From Flavobacteriales bacterium UBA2306 (lineage in GTDB: Bacteria; Bacteroidota; Bacteroidia; Flavobacteriales; Weeksellaceae), in NCBI GenBank assembly GCA_002345565.1, contig DDVS01000002.1, positions 688,798-752,797 on the forward strand: DNA of 64,000 nt, given 5' to 3'. Positions 8,120 through 16,355 of this stretch are shown here, in pieces (position 1 is the stretch's first letter; every line of letters begins with the position of its first letter). Below the pieces are notes generated by a model. It was given only the letters and a program-made list of their open reading frames with translations, was not told the origin of the DNA and searched no databases. The position numbers were made by a program, and so were the translations under genes.

Positions 8120-8899
8120 ATGAATCACAACAAGTTTTTATCCAAGATTATTTTCTTAACGGGTTGTATTCTTTTTTTAGGGATTAATATGATCAATGCA
8201 CAAACAATAAAATCTAACAAAATGAGCAAAAAAGTATTATTCGTGGTTACGAGCCACGACAAATTAGGAAACACTGGTGAATCTACCGGTTATTATTTAG
8301 GTGAAGTTACGCATCCTTGGGCTGTATTAGTAGATGCTGGTTACGAAATAGATTTCGTGAGTCCAAAAGGTGGAAACCCGTCATATTATGGAAATACTCC
8401 AGATGATAAGGTTAATGAAAGATTTTTGGCAGATGAATATTATCAAAATAAAATTCAGAACACTATGACGCCTTCAGAAGTAAATCCTGATGAATATGTG
8501 GGGATTCTTTATGCTGGAGGTCACGGTACGATGTGGGATTTTGCAGATAATGAAGAATTGGCAGTAATCGCACAAAAAATCTACGAAAAAAATGGAATCG
8601 TAAGTGCGGTTTGTCACGGTCCTGCCGGATTGGTGAACATTAAACTCAGCAATGGAAAATATTTGGTAGATGGCAAAAAAATCAATGCTTTCACCAACGA
8701 AGAAGAAGCTGCTGTGAAATTAGATGAAGTGGTTCCATTTAGATTAGAATCTAAATTAATAGAACGCGGAGCCAAATTTGAAAAATCTGGTTTATGGCAA
8801 ACTCACGTTACCGTAGACGAAAGAGTGGTAACAGGACAAAATCCTCAATCTGCTCATGCAGTTGGCGAAGCTGTTTTAGAAGAACTTAAAAAACTCTAA
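8120..8899 (+). CDS. secreted DJ-1/PfpI-family protein (Hsp31-like)
   Basis: 259 residues. The first 27 form a signal peptide (hydrophobic IIFLTGCILFLGINMINAQ), so the protein should act in the periplasm; an internal ATG at 8222 would give a cytosolic form. The body is a type-1 glutamine-amidotransferase-like fold with nucleophile Cys in S-A-V-C-H-G-P and D-F-V-S-P-K-G-G early on. The family includes Hsp31-type chaperone/glyoxalase III enzymes that remove methylglyoxal. ATG 8120 is chosen because a TACCTTTG box lies 31 bases upstream. Probably controlled by the upstream Crp/Fnr regulator. Confidence 0.85.
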   Translation: MNHNKFLSKIIFLTGCILFLGINMINAQTIKSNKMSKKVLFVVTSHDKLGNTGESTGYYLGEVTHPWAVLVDAGYEIDFVSPKGGNPSYYGNTPDDKVNERFLADEYYQNKIQNTMTPSEVNPDEYVGILYAGGHGTMWDFADNEELAVIAQKIYEKNGIVSAVCHGPAGLVNIKLSNGKYLVDGKKINAFTNEEEAAVKLDEVVPFRLESKLIERGAKFEKSGLWQTHVTVDERVVTGQNPQSAHAVGEAVLEELKKL

Positions 8900-8913
8900 T
8901 AGTTAAGGATACA

Positions 8914-8945
8914 AAAGAGACCGTTTTCAGTCTCTTTTTTTTTGT
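8914..8945 (+). terminator. rho-independent terminator
   Basis: AAAGAGAC / GTCTCTTT stem with a short loop, followed by a T run. It closes the DJ-1/PfpI transcript. Confidence 0.8.
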
Positions 8946-9089
8946 GCTAAATTGAAATTTTCTTTGAACAAATAAGATAAATCTTGAATACACAGCAAAA
9001 GTTCAACCTATCACAAAATGATATAACAAAATGGAGCTGGGGAAATGCCTGGCTCCATTTAACTGTAATAAAAATTTGTGTTCGATTGC

Positions 9090-9383
9090 TTACTTTACTG
9101 CTAGTAGATCTACCATTTCAAGTACAGGTTCTTTAGCAAGTAATTCAGAAGCATTGGCCATTAAAGCCTTTGCAATCTCACCATTCAAGTGAGCATCTCT
9201 TGCATCTGTAGTTTCGAACGTATCGAATATACCAAAAGTAGAAGGGCCAATTTGTAATGCATACCATCTTACGGTTCCTGGCTCACCTTCCGCAAGCGGC
9301 AAAGCTGACTTTAGGAATTCCAATACGTCATTTTCTTTACCCAGTTTTGCTTCTACTCTTGCTAATATTGCAAACTTTTCCAT
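9090..9383 (-). CDS. putative quinol monooxygenase (ABM domain)
   Basis: 97 residues, a single antibiotic-biosynthesis-monooxygenase ferredoxin-like domain. E-P-G-T-V-R-W-Y near residue 35 and a later F-E-T-x-x-A-R-D-A-H-L-N-G are typical of YgiN-like quinol monooxygenases, which form dimers and oxidise quinols without cofactor. Monocistronic. The substrate is unknown. Confidence 0.85.
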   Translation of the reverse strand: MEKFAILARVEAKLGKENDVLEFLKSALPLAEGEPGTVRWYALQIGPSTFGIFDTFETTDARDAHLNGEIAKALMANASELLAKEPVLEMVDLLAVK

Positions 9384-9406
9384 AATTTAAAATTTTTGGT
9401 GTTATT

Positions 9407-9439
9407 AAGAGTGTTCTTCAACTCTTTATAACAAAAATA
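9407..9439 (-). promoter_or_regulatory. promoter box and inverted repeat upstream of the ABM gene
   Basis: On the minus strand TATTTTTG (9432-9439) fits the TAnnTTTG -7 box. Immediately downstream is an inverted repeat AAGAGT-N8-ACTCTT (9407-9426), which would lie at the transcript start and could be an operator. No well-spaced TTG -33 was found. Confidence 0.35.
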
Positions 9440-9628
9440 AGTTTTCCTTATCAATCTAAAAATACAAAAAATGTTAAATAACGTTAATGTTAATCATCGA
9501 CAATCAGTATCATTTGTTCTGCATTCCTACAATTTGTTCAGCAGAAAGTAGTTCAGACGATTCCTTGGGTAGCTTAGAATTACTCTAGAAAGTTAATTAA
9601 AATAACGGAAGAAAACGACGTAAAAAAA

Positions 9629-9664
9629 AAGAGACCTTTCAACAAGTCTCTTCAATTTTTTTTT
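9629..9664. terminator. bidirectional terminator-like hairpin
   Basis: AAGAGAC / GTCTCTT 7-bp stem with A-run before and T-run after, so it could act on either strand. It stands in the 500-base gap between the ABM gene and the gene at 9889, which holds no gene. Confidence 0.45.
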
Positions 9665-9713
9665 AAAATTTTACGGTAAAATCTATAATGCTAAAAAAAG
9701 CTCCCAAAGCTGC

Positions 9714-9750
9714 AGCCTGTCCTGAGCGAAGCCGAAGGGTTCAACAGGGT
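9714..9750. repeat. REP-like intergenic repeat
   Basis: CCTGTCCTGAGCGAAGCC with GAAGGG and a closing CAACAGG gives an imperfect hairpin. The CCTGAGCgAAGnCGAAGG core is recalled as a dispersed intergenic repeat of Flavobacteriia. A diverged copy is at 11431-11475. Confidence 0.5.
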
Positions 9751-9829
9751 TTTCATTGTTCATGCTACGCACGCAACTAAAACTTAGCTATTATAGGAAG
9801 TATTTTTAGGTAATAATAAAAAATATTTG

Positions 9830-9837
9830 TACTTTTG
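9830..9837 (+). promoter_or_regulatory. -7 promoter box
   Basis: TACTTTTG matches TAnnTTTG, 52 bases before the start of the two-gene unit at 9889. Confidence 0.45.
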
Positions 9838-9888
9838 CAAAAATTTTATATATTAGCCTAGTAAAAGGTTTACAAAAATAAAACAAAA

Positions 9889-10365
9889 ATGATGTCAAGC
9901 GTTATCTCAAAAGACTTACAAAATTATCTAAAAACTATTGAAACGGAATCTAAAGAAGTTTTGATTGATGGATATTTTCATGTTGATTATGTAATTGATG
10001 CTTTTCAAAAAGGAGAAGAAAATGGAGGAAAAAAAGCTTTGGAAGATTTAAAGAATAAATTTACTAGAGCATCAACTCAAATGTTTCTTTATGGATTAGA
10101 TTTAATTGGAAAGCTTGAACAAAAAGGTTTTTCTACGGTTAATTTTTATGTTAATCCTTTTGCTTTTAAATTTTTGGTAGTTACTCATATTGAGAATACA
10201 TTTAATGAAGATTATATTGAATCTTTTTTTAAATACTCTTTTGAACTACAAAATAAATTTAAAGAAGAATTTCAAATAAATTCTCAATATCTTTTCGTTC
10301 AAGATGAAAATTTAAATTCGGATGAACTAAAAATTGATGGCTTCTTAAAGGTTTCTAATGAGTAA
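9889..10365 (+). CDS. hypothetical protein paired with a HEPN-like protein
   Basis: 158 residues, soluble, no family recognised. The centre (residues 80-110) predicts beta strands (VNFYVNPFAFKFLVVTHIENTF) and the rest is helical and acidic. It overlaps the following gene by 8 bases (ATG at 10358, stop at 10363), so the two are translationally coupled. It could be the partner of the HEPN-like protein in a toxin-antitoxin or nucleotidyltransferase/HEPN-type pair, but no nucleotidyltransferase G-S-x10-D-x-D motif is present. Confidence 0.6.
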   Translation: MMSSVISKDLQNYLKTIETESKEVLIDGYFHVDYVIDAFQKGEENGGKKALEDLKNKFTRASTQMFLYGLDLIGKLEQKGFSTVNFYVNPFAFKFLVVTHIENTFNEDYIESFFKYSFELQNKFKEEFQINSQYLFVQDENLNSDELKIDGFLKVSNE

Positions 10366-10732
10366 ATTAGGTCACGCGAATCATAATCGAGATTTATCCG
10401 AACAATTATATTCAGAAGCAAAGTTTTTAGATTGGGCTAATACTACAGCATTCTATTCAGCATTACACTTTATTCATCATAAATTATTACCTGGAACGTA
10501 TAATGGTAGTTTATGTAATTCAATTGAAGATGTCTATAAGGCTCTAAAATGTAAGGGAAAACATGAAGCTACTTGTCAGTTAGCACAAGTAGGTTTACCT
10601 TCAATTGCAACAGAATATTCATTTTTAATGAATTGTAGTTTTACTGCTAGATACGTAGATTATAATGTTCATCCTGAGCATTCAAAAATTTGTCAAAAAT
10701 ATTTAAAGAAAATAGAATCTGCTTGTATTTGA
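10358..10732 (+). CDS. HEPN-domain-like protein
   Basis: 124 residues, all helical. An early D-W-A-N-T-T-A-F-Y-S-A-L-H-F-I-H-H helix and a late A-R-Y-x-D-Y-N-V-H helix give the HEPN signature, a conserved Arg followed six residues later by His (R-x6-H), the RNase active site in many toxins. K-G-K-H near residue 68 is also typical of the family. Translationally coupled to the gene before it. Role inferred: RNase toxin or abortive-infection component; alternatively a non-catalytic HEPN. Confidence 0.6.
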   Translation: MSKLGHANHNRDLSEQLYSEAKFLDWANTTAFYSALHFIHHKLLPGTYNGSLCNSIEDVYKALKCKGKHEATCQLAQVGLPSIATEYSFLMNCSFTARYVDYNVHPEHSKICQKYLKKIESACI

Positions 10733-10802
10733 CGGCCGGTTTTTAAAAGATTTCCTATAACACTCAAGTATACAAAAGTTTACCATATAATCGATATTTT
10801 TC

Positions 10803-10843
10803 TATATTTGTTTGAAATTCTTTAAAGAATAGTATTTTATACT
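10803..10843 (+). promoter_or_regulatory. orphan promoter box followed by palindromes
   Basis: TATATTTG (10803-10810) is a perfect TAnnTTTG box. Right after it are a perfect 14-base palindrome ATTCTTTAAAGAAT (10817-10830) and AGTA-N5-TACT (10831-10843). No coding frame follows, so a small RNA or relic promoter is possible. Confidence 0.35.
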
Positions 10844-11108
10844 GATAATTTGTTGCGTTTTTATATAGAATATTATTAATTTAGTTTCGCGTTTTCTCTG
10901 CAAGCTATATGAAATGAGCAATAGTTAAAGTAATGCTATAAAAAATAATTAAAACAGCTTTCTCTTACCTTTTTTTAACCTGCCTTCACAACTGACACTT
11001 TAATACATACAACAGCACAACAATCTTTCTTTACAAACGAATGATAATCAGATAATTATTTAAAACTAACAAAACAATAAGATTAACGAATCGATTCGAC
11101 CCTCAAAA

Positions 11109-11146
11109 TGAACTTTTTGCAATTCTGGTTTCAACAATCATAATAA
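11109..11146. repeat. degenerate direct repeat, copy 1
   Basis: The stretch AACTTTTTGCAATTCTGGTT with TCAACAATCATAATAACAA resembles 11371-11410, where it reads AACTTTGATGCAGCTCTGGC then TTCAACGATTATTTTGTAA. This suggests an old duplicated fragment. Confidence 0.35.
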
Positions 11147-11370
11147 CAATGTGAATTAATAAGTGCGATTAATGATTTAAGCATATATTTTTGAATCTTA
11201 CAAACAATTAACTTTCGCCCCTTGCTGAGCTATGCGCCTTTGCGAACCTTAGAAATATTTTCAATAAGATAAAAAAAACTGGCGTCCATTGCGTTAAAAG
11301 ATACAATATATCCCCAATTAAATTCCCTGCAAATAATATCTTTTCCCTATTTTCGTTGAAATTAGGAACA

Positions 11371-11410
11371 AACTTTGATGCAGCTCTGGCTTCAACGATT
11401 ATTTTGTAAT
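11371..11410. repeat. degenerate direct repeat, copy 2
   Basis: Partner of 11109-11146; about two thirds of positions agree by eye. Confidence 0.35.
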
Positions 11411-11430
11411 TCATAAGATGATAAAATAAT

Positions 11431-11475
11431 TGTCAGTCTGAGATAAAGTTTATCCTGAGCCAGACGAAGGAAAGA
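11431..11475. repeat. diverged REP-like repeat
   Basis: TGTCAGTCTGAG and TCCTGAGCcAGaCGAAGG resemble the repeat at 9714-9750. It lies 29 bases before the TPR gene start. Confidence 0.4.
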
Positions 11476-11503
11476 CCTCTAAAAAGTTTTAATTCAATTA
11501 AGA

Positions 11504-14473
11504 ATGAATTCAAAAAAGATATTAATAGCTTCTGTATTATCGCTTTATGGGATTGCAGAGGCGCAACAATCTCAATATTTTACTCAAAAAGAAGACTACC
11601 ATGTTGGTTTGGCAGAGAATCTCTACAATACCAAAGTCTACAATGCTTCCCAATACGAGTATTCCAACCAATATTTTTATAACAAAAGTCTTAGCAATTC
11701 CAGAAAAGAAGCGTCATTATTTTTCAGCAATGTGATTGGGGTGATTTTACAGCAGCAATATGCGGAAGAAGGCCTGAATGCTTTTATGAAAGAGTATCCA
11801 AAGTCGGCTTATTTTGCCCAGGCAAACGGTCCGTTGGCAGATTATTATTTAGCTAAAAAGGATTTTGAAAAAGCGTTGGAAACTTTGCAGAACGTTAATC
11901 AATATCAGCTGAGCAAAGAGGAGAATACACAGCATATTATGAAGTTGGGTTACGCTAAGTTTATGACTGGAGATTCCGCCGGAGCGATCGAGGCGTTAGA
12001 AGAATCATTCAAAAATGCAGACGAAAACAGCAAACCTGCAATTTCATATATGTTAGGTCATCTTTATTACGCCGACAAGCAAAATGAAAATGCCTTTGTT
12101 TATTTCGACCAAATCAAGGCTAATGAGGAATATGCACATCTTGTGAAACCTTATTATGTGCAGATGTATTATAATCAGAAGAATTATGATTTAGCAATAT
12201 CCGAAGGAAACGAAATCCTGAATAACGGTAAAACCACAGCTTACGATACAGAGATCCACAAGATAGTAGGAGAGAGTTACTTTATGAAAGGCGATTATCA
12301 GTCAGCTTATACGCATCTGAAATTATTCCTCAATAAAGAACAAACACCGTCAGAAACAGACCTCTATGAGATGGGATTTGTTTCTTCTCAAGTCGGGAAA
12401 AATGCCGAAGCCGTTGGTTATTACAACCAATTGATTAACAACAATTCTCCGTTGGCGCAAAACGCTTATTATCAGCTCGGGAATGCTTATTTGCAAAACA
12501 ATCAAAAACAAGAAGCGCTTTCGGCTTATCGTAACGCTTCTCAGATGAATTATGATGCTAAAGTTCAGCAATTGGCTTTGGAGCAATACGCGAAATTGGG
12601 TTACGAATTAGGAAACCCATTCGAGAATTCTTCAAAAGTGATTCAAAGATATTTGGATAAATATCCTAGTTCTAAAACTCAGGAAATGAGGTCGCTTTTG
12701 GTAAAGTCTTATCTATATTCAGGAGATTATAAAGCCACTTTGGATGCCCTTTCAAAATTGGATAAGAAAACCAATGAGACCAATAAGATAGAGCAGGAGG
12801 TTTCCTATCTTTTAGGTTCCGAGGAATTTAATAAAGGCAATTTTGACCAAGCCGAGTCCTACTTTTTGAGAAGTCTTAAATTCAATTTAAACAAAGATTA
12901 TTACAAAAAAGCCAAATATTGGTTAGGGCAAACCTACTACCAAAGAGCCGATTACAAGTCTGCCATTGCTGTTTACAAAGAATTGGAAAATGAAACTGCA
13001 GAAGGTTTTCCTGAAAGAGAACAATTGGACTATGATTTAGGTTACGCTTATTTTAAGTCTAAGGATTTTGCTTCTGCTCAGGAGTATTTTAAGGAATACT
13101 TGAGATTCCCGAAACAGGAGTTCAAAGCGGATGCAGAACTGCGTTTGGCGGATACTTATTATGCCAACAATCAGTTGAATGAAGCGCTTGATATCTACAA
13201 CAAGACAGAAAATGCCAGCGATTATACATTATACCAAAAAGCATTGGCATTAGGTTTCAAAGGCGATACAGTAGCGAAGATTTCTGAACTGAAAACTTTG
13301 ATTTCAAAATACCCTAATTCCGAATATGTGGACGATGCGAGTTACGAGATTGGCTCTGCTTATGCTCAGAATGATGATTACAGTACTTCTAATGTTTACT
13401 TTGATAAAGTTATCCGATCAAGTCCTGACAAAGATTTGATAGCGAATTCTCAGATTTATAGAGCTCAGAATTTAATTGATTTGAATCAGAATGATAATGC
13501 GATTGCAGAATTCCGACAATTAGCTAATCAATATAAAAATACAGCTTATGCAGACAAAATTGTTGCGGCTGCAAAACCTGCTTTTGTGAAAAACGGCGAT
13601 GTTGCAGGCTACGAACAATTTGCAAAAGGTCTTGATGTTAATGTTTCCGGAACAGAAATCAGTGAAATCAATCTGAATCTGGCGCAAGACAGTTTCTCGA
13701 AAAAAGATTACACAAAAGCGGTTTCTTACTACGAAAAATACCTTGACCAAAGTCCAAGCGGTGATAATCTTTTCAAAGCTCAATACGAACTGGGAGAAAG
13801 TTACTATCAATTGAAAAAAGTTGACAAAGCATTATTACCATTACAAAATGTAGCTGATTTCCAAAACGATTATCAGCAGGAAGCGCAAGTTAGATTGGCT
13901 CAGATTTATTTGTCTCAGGATAAAGTGGCTGATGCGAAAAAATACTTGGAACAAAACGCCAATTCTACAAACGTTACGATTAAAAACTTTGCTTCAGTTG
14001 AATTGATGAAAATCTATGCGGACGAAAAGAACTTTGCTGAAGCTGAAAAATATGCAAATGCAGTAATTTCAAATACAAAAAATTCGGCAGCAACTTTGGA
14101 ACAGGCGAAAGTCATCAAAGCTAGAAGTCTTATGCAGCAAGGAAAAGATAAAGATGCGCAAACCGCTTATACAGCTCTTGAAAAGTCTTCTAATACAGAA
14201 GTTGCTGCGGAAGCGCTTTATGCAAAAGCTTTCTATCAAAACAAGGGAAAAGCCTTCAAATCATCCAACGAAACTATTTTCAAATTGGCGAACAATTATG
14301 CGTCAGAAGAATATTGGGGCGCAAAAGCTTTGGTTGTAATGGCGAAAAATTACTTGGCTCTGAAAGATAATTACCAAGCAAATTACACGGTTGACGAAAT
14401 CATCAATAATTACGGTGATTTCCCTGATATTGTTGCAGAAGCAAAAGAAGTAAAAGCACAGATTAAGAAGTAA
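11504..14473 (+). CDS. large tetratricopeptide-repeat protein, exported
   Basis: 989 residues. A signal peptide (about 1-20, ending A-E-A-Q) is followed by TPR-type helical hairpins over essentially the whole length. Repeats with A-x-x-Y-x-x-A-x-x-x-F and Y-P-x-S appear at least 15 times (for example G-D-Y-Q-S-A-Y near 265 and K-D-Y-T-K-A-V-S-Y-Y-E-K near 730). Such proteins scaffold periplasmic or outer-membrane assemblies. The barrel gene 84 bases downstream suggests a functional pair. In Flavobacteriia this TPR plus outer-membrane protein pairing recurs, but its role is not established here. Confidence 0.88.
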   Translation: MNSKKILIASVLSLYGIAEAQQSQYFTQKEDYHVGLAENLYNTKVYNASQYEYSNQYFYNKSLSNSRKEASLFFSNVIGVILQQQYAEEGLNAFMKEYPKSAYFAQANGPLADYYLAKKDFEKALETLQNVNQYQLSKEENTQHIMKLGYAKFMTGDSAGAIEALEESFKNADENSKPAISYMLGHLYYADKQNENAFVYFDQIKANEEYAHLVKPYYVQMYYNQKNYDLAISEGNEILNNGKTTAYDTEIHKIVGESYFMKGDYQSAYTHLKLFLNKEQTPSETDLYEMGFVSSQVGKNAEAVGYYNQLINNNSPLAQNAYYQLGNAYLQNNQKQEALSAYRNASQMNYDAKVQQLALEQYAKLGYELGNPFENSSKVIQRYLDKYPSSKTQEMRSLLVKSYLYSGDYKATLDALSKLDKKTNETNKIEQEVSYLLGSEEFNKGNFDQAESYFLRSLKFNLNKDYYKKAKYWLGQTYYQRADYKSAIAVYKELENETAEGFPEREQLDYDLGYAYFKSKDFASAQEYFKEYLRFPKQEFKADAELRLADTYYANNQLNEALDIYNKTENASDYTLYQKALALGFKGDTVAKISELKTLISKYPNSEYVDDASYEIGSAYAQNDDYSTSNVYFDKVIRSSPDKDLIANSQIYRAQNLIDLNQNDNAIAEFRQLANQYKNTAYADKIVAAAKPAFVKNGDVAGYEQFAKGLDVNVSGTEISEINLNLAQDSFSKKDYTKAVSYYEKYLDQSPSGDNLFKAQYELGESYYQLKKVDKALLPLQNVADFQNDYQQEAQVRLAQIYLSQDKVADAKKYLEQNANSTNVTIKNFASVELMKIYADEKNFAEAEKYANAVISNTKNSAATLEQAKVIKARSLMQQGKDKDAQTAYTALEKSSNTEVAAEALYAKAFYQNKGKAFKSSNETIFKLANNYASEEYWGAKALVVMAKNYLALKDNYQANYTVDEIINNYGDFPDIVAEAKEVKAQIKK

Positions 14474-14490
14474 GTAAAATATACTCATTA

Positions 14491-14543
14491 TTTGTCATTT
14501 CGTAGAAATCTAAATAACGCAGAGATTCCTACGGAATGACAAA
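14491..14543. repeat. long inverted repeat (REP-like hairpin)
   Basis: TTTGTCATTTCGTAG and CTACGGAATGACAAA flank a 23-base spacer: two 15-base arms with one mismatch. It lies between the TPR and barrel genes and could stabilise or terminate the upstream message. Confidence 0.6.
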
Positions 14544-14557
14544 ACAAAGTTTATAAA

Positions 14558-16324
14558 ATGAATAAAAAGCATAAAATATTTTCCGTTATATTTTTAGGAA
14601 TTTCAATATTTGGGTATTCTCAAATCAAAGAAGAGCAATTGATTCTTAATAGAAAACGTGAACCAGAAGTCAAGAAAATCGAAAAGAAGAAAACATCTGT
14701 TGTTCAGGAAAAAAACTATCCGCCTGATAATAAGAAAAAGGAAGATTCACTTAATCTGAAATATGACATTGTGAATGTTCCACCTGTTTCGGACTTCAAA
14801 ACAACCGAAATCCAAGGCGAAGATATCTCTCCAAAATTCTCTAATGATTATCAGTCTAATTATTTCCGATTAGGTTATGGAAATTATGGAAAGTTTCTGG
14901 CGGATGCTAACGTTTCCGGAAAAGTGCAGGATAATGTAGAAGTAGGAGAGGATGTTCATTATTTGTCAACTTCGGGACTTAAAAATGAATACGATTGGTC
15001 TTCAAAACAAAATCAAGCAAAGATAGGCAGTTATGCTAATATCTACACAGAAAAAGGGAAGTTTAATATTGATGCCAATTATGCTTTCAATAATTATAAT
15101 TATTACGGGATTTATGCTTTAACACCGCCAAATAATAATGTTGATTTGGAGCAGAAAGTCAACAAATTCAGTGTGAATGGTTATTACGACCATTACTCCA
15201 ATGATATTCTGAATAACGTTCGTGTGAAATCTTATTTCCTAAGCGACCATTTTGGAGCAAGTGAAAATTACGCCAATGCAGAATTGAATTTGTCTAAGCA
15301 CGGTTTTTCTGTTTATGATGATATTACAGCCAACGGTGATTTGGGAATTAATCTGGAAACGGTTAATTCTAAATTTGATATTCTGAATAAGAATACGAAT
15401 AATCAATTCAATTTTACATTGTCGCCAAAAGTGACTTTCTACAAAGGCGATTCTTACTTGTTGATTGGTTCAGATTTCAGTTTTCTTAATTCTAAAAATT
15501 CGAATAATTTAACTGACGAATCAAAGAATAATAAGTTCTATTGGTTTCCTAAAGCTGAAGTTTTGGTTGCAGCAGCGGATGAATTCAAATTCTATGGAGG
15601 AATCGACGGCGGTTTGAAACTGAATACTTATGGAAATCTTTTAGAAGAAAACCCATTTTTGATTTCTGATTTGACTTTAAAGCCAACTGAAACTAAATAT
15701 CATTTCTATTTCGGTTTGAAAGGAGATGTGGATCAGACTTTCAAATATGATGTGAATGCAGGTTTCAGCAAAGTGAATAATGCGCAGTTTTTCTACAACA
15801 ATAATCTGTTTGATTCTAATATTGCTGCTGACAGACAAGGTTACGATTATGCAAATACTTTCAGTTCAATCTATGCCAATGGTACTTTGATGGAAGTGAA
15901 AGGAGATTTGCAAGTATTTCCAATAGAAAATCTAACTGTGGATGCTGGTTTGCATTTTATGAAATATAAACTGGACAATCTGGAAGAAGTTTATTATAAA
16001 CCATTATTCCAGTTCAATCTTGGCGCAAAATACACCATGCTAGAGAAAAAACTGAACCTTGGTTTCAAAGCTTATTTCGTAACCGATAGAACATCAAATT
16101 CTTATTCTGTCGTAACCACTTTTCCAGCATTCAGCATGCAAGAGAATGTGAATGAGAAAGTTGGCGGTTATGCAGATATTAATCTTTCGGCAGAGTATAA
16201 ACTTCACAAAAATTTCAGTATTTTCGCACTCGGAAATAATCTTCTAGGTGCCAAATATCAGAATTACTTGGGCTACAAAGTTTTGGGAGCGCAGGTTGTA
16301 GCAGGTGTGAAGATTACTTTCTAA
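14558..16324 (+). CDS. outer-membrane beta-barrel protein (TonB-receptor-like, no plug)
   Basis: 588 residues with a signal peptide (1-22, ending F-G-Y-S-Q), a charged, lysine-rich linker (about 25-75), then alternating amphipathic strands rich in N, Y and F to a C-terminal F (V-A-G-V-K-I-T-F), the usual barrel end. There is no plug domain and no TonB box, so it is not a full TonB-dependent receptor; it may be a barrel partner of the TPR protein encoded upstream. Confidence 0.82.
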   Translation: MNKKHKIFSVIFLGISIFGYSQIKEEQLILNRKREPEVKKIEKKKTSVVQEKNYPPDNKKKEDSLNLKYDIVNVPPVSDFKTTEIQGEDISPKFSNDYQSNYFRLGYGNYGKFLADANVSGKVQDNVEVGEDVHYLSTSGLKNEYDWSSKQNQAKIGSYANIYTEKGKFNIDANYAFNNYNYYGIYALTPPNNNVDLEQKVNKFSVNGYYDHYSNDILNNVRVKSYFLSDHFGASENYANAELNLSKHGFSVYDDITANGDLGINLETVNSKFDILNKNTNNQFNFTLSPKVTFYKGDSYLLIGSDFSFLNSKNSNNLTDESKNNKFYWFPKAEVLVAAADEFKFYGGIDGGLKLNTYGNLLEENPFLISDLTLKPTETKYHFYFGLKGDVDQTFKYDVNAGFSKVNNAQFFYNNNLFDSNIAADRQGYDYANTFSSIYANGTLMEVKGDLQVFPIENLTVDAGLHFMKYKLDNLEEVYYKPLFQFNLGAKYTMLEKKLNLGFKAYFVTDRTSNSYSVVTTFPAFSMQENVNEKVGGYADINLSAEYKLHKNFSIFALGNNLLGAKYQNYLGYKVLGAQVVAGVKITF

Positions 16325-16355
16325 TATAATTAATGAATGATTTTTTGATCAATTA

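Larger units (their letters stand above)
10733..11503. other. 770-base gene-poor gap
   Basis: No convincing gene. It holds an orphan TATATTTG box at 10803, two small palindromes, two degenerate copies of an approximately 40-base sequence, GCG-rich intergenic repeats around 11215-11305, and a REP-like sequence just before the TPR gene. A 68-codon minus-strand frame at 11208-11414 runs through these repeats and is not believed. Confidence 0.6.

Noticed and set aside
11208..11414. 68-codon minus-strand frame
   Set aside because: It runs across intergenic repeat sequence, with no recognisable protein pattern and no promoter or start context.
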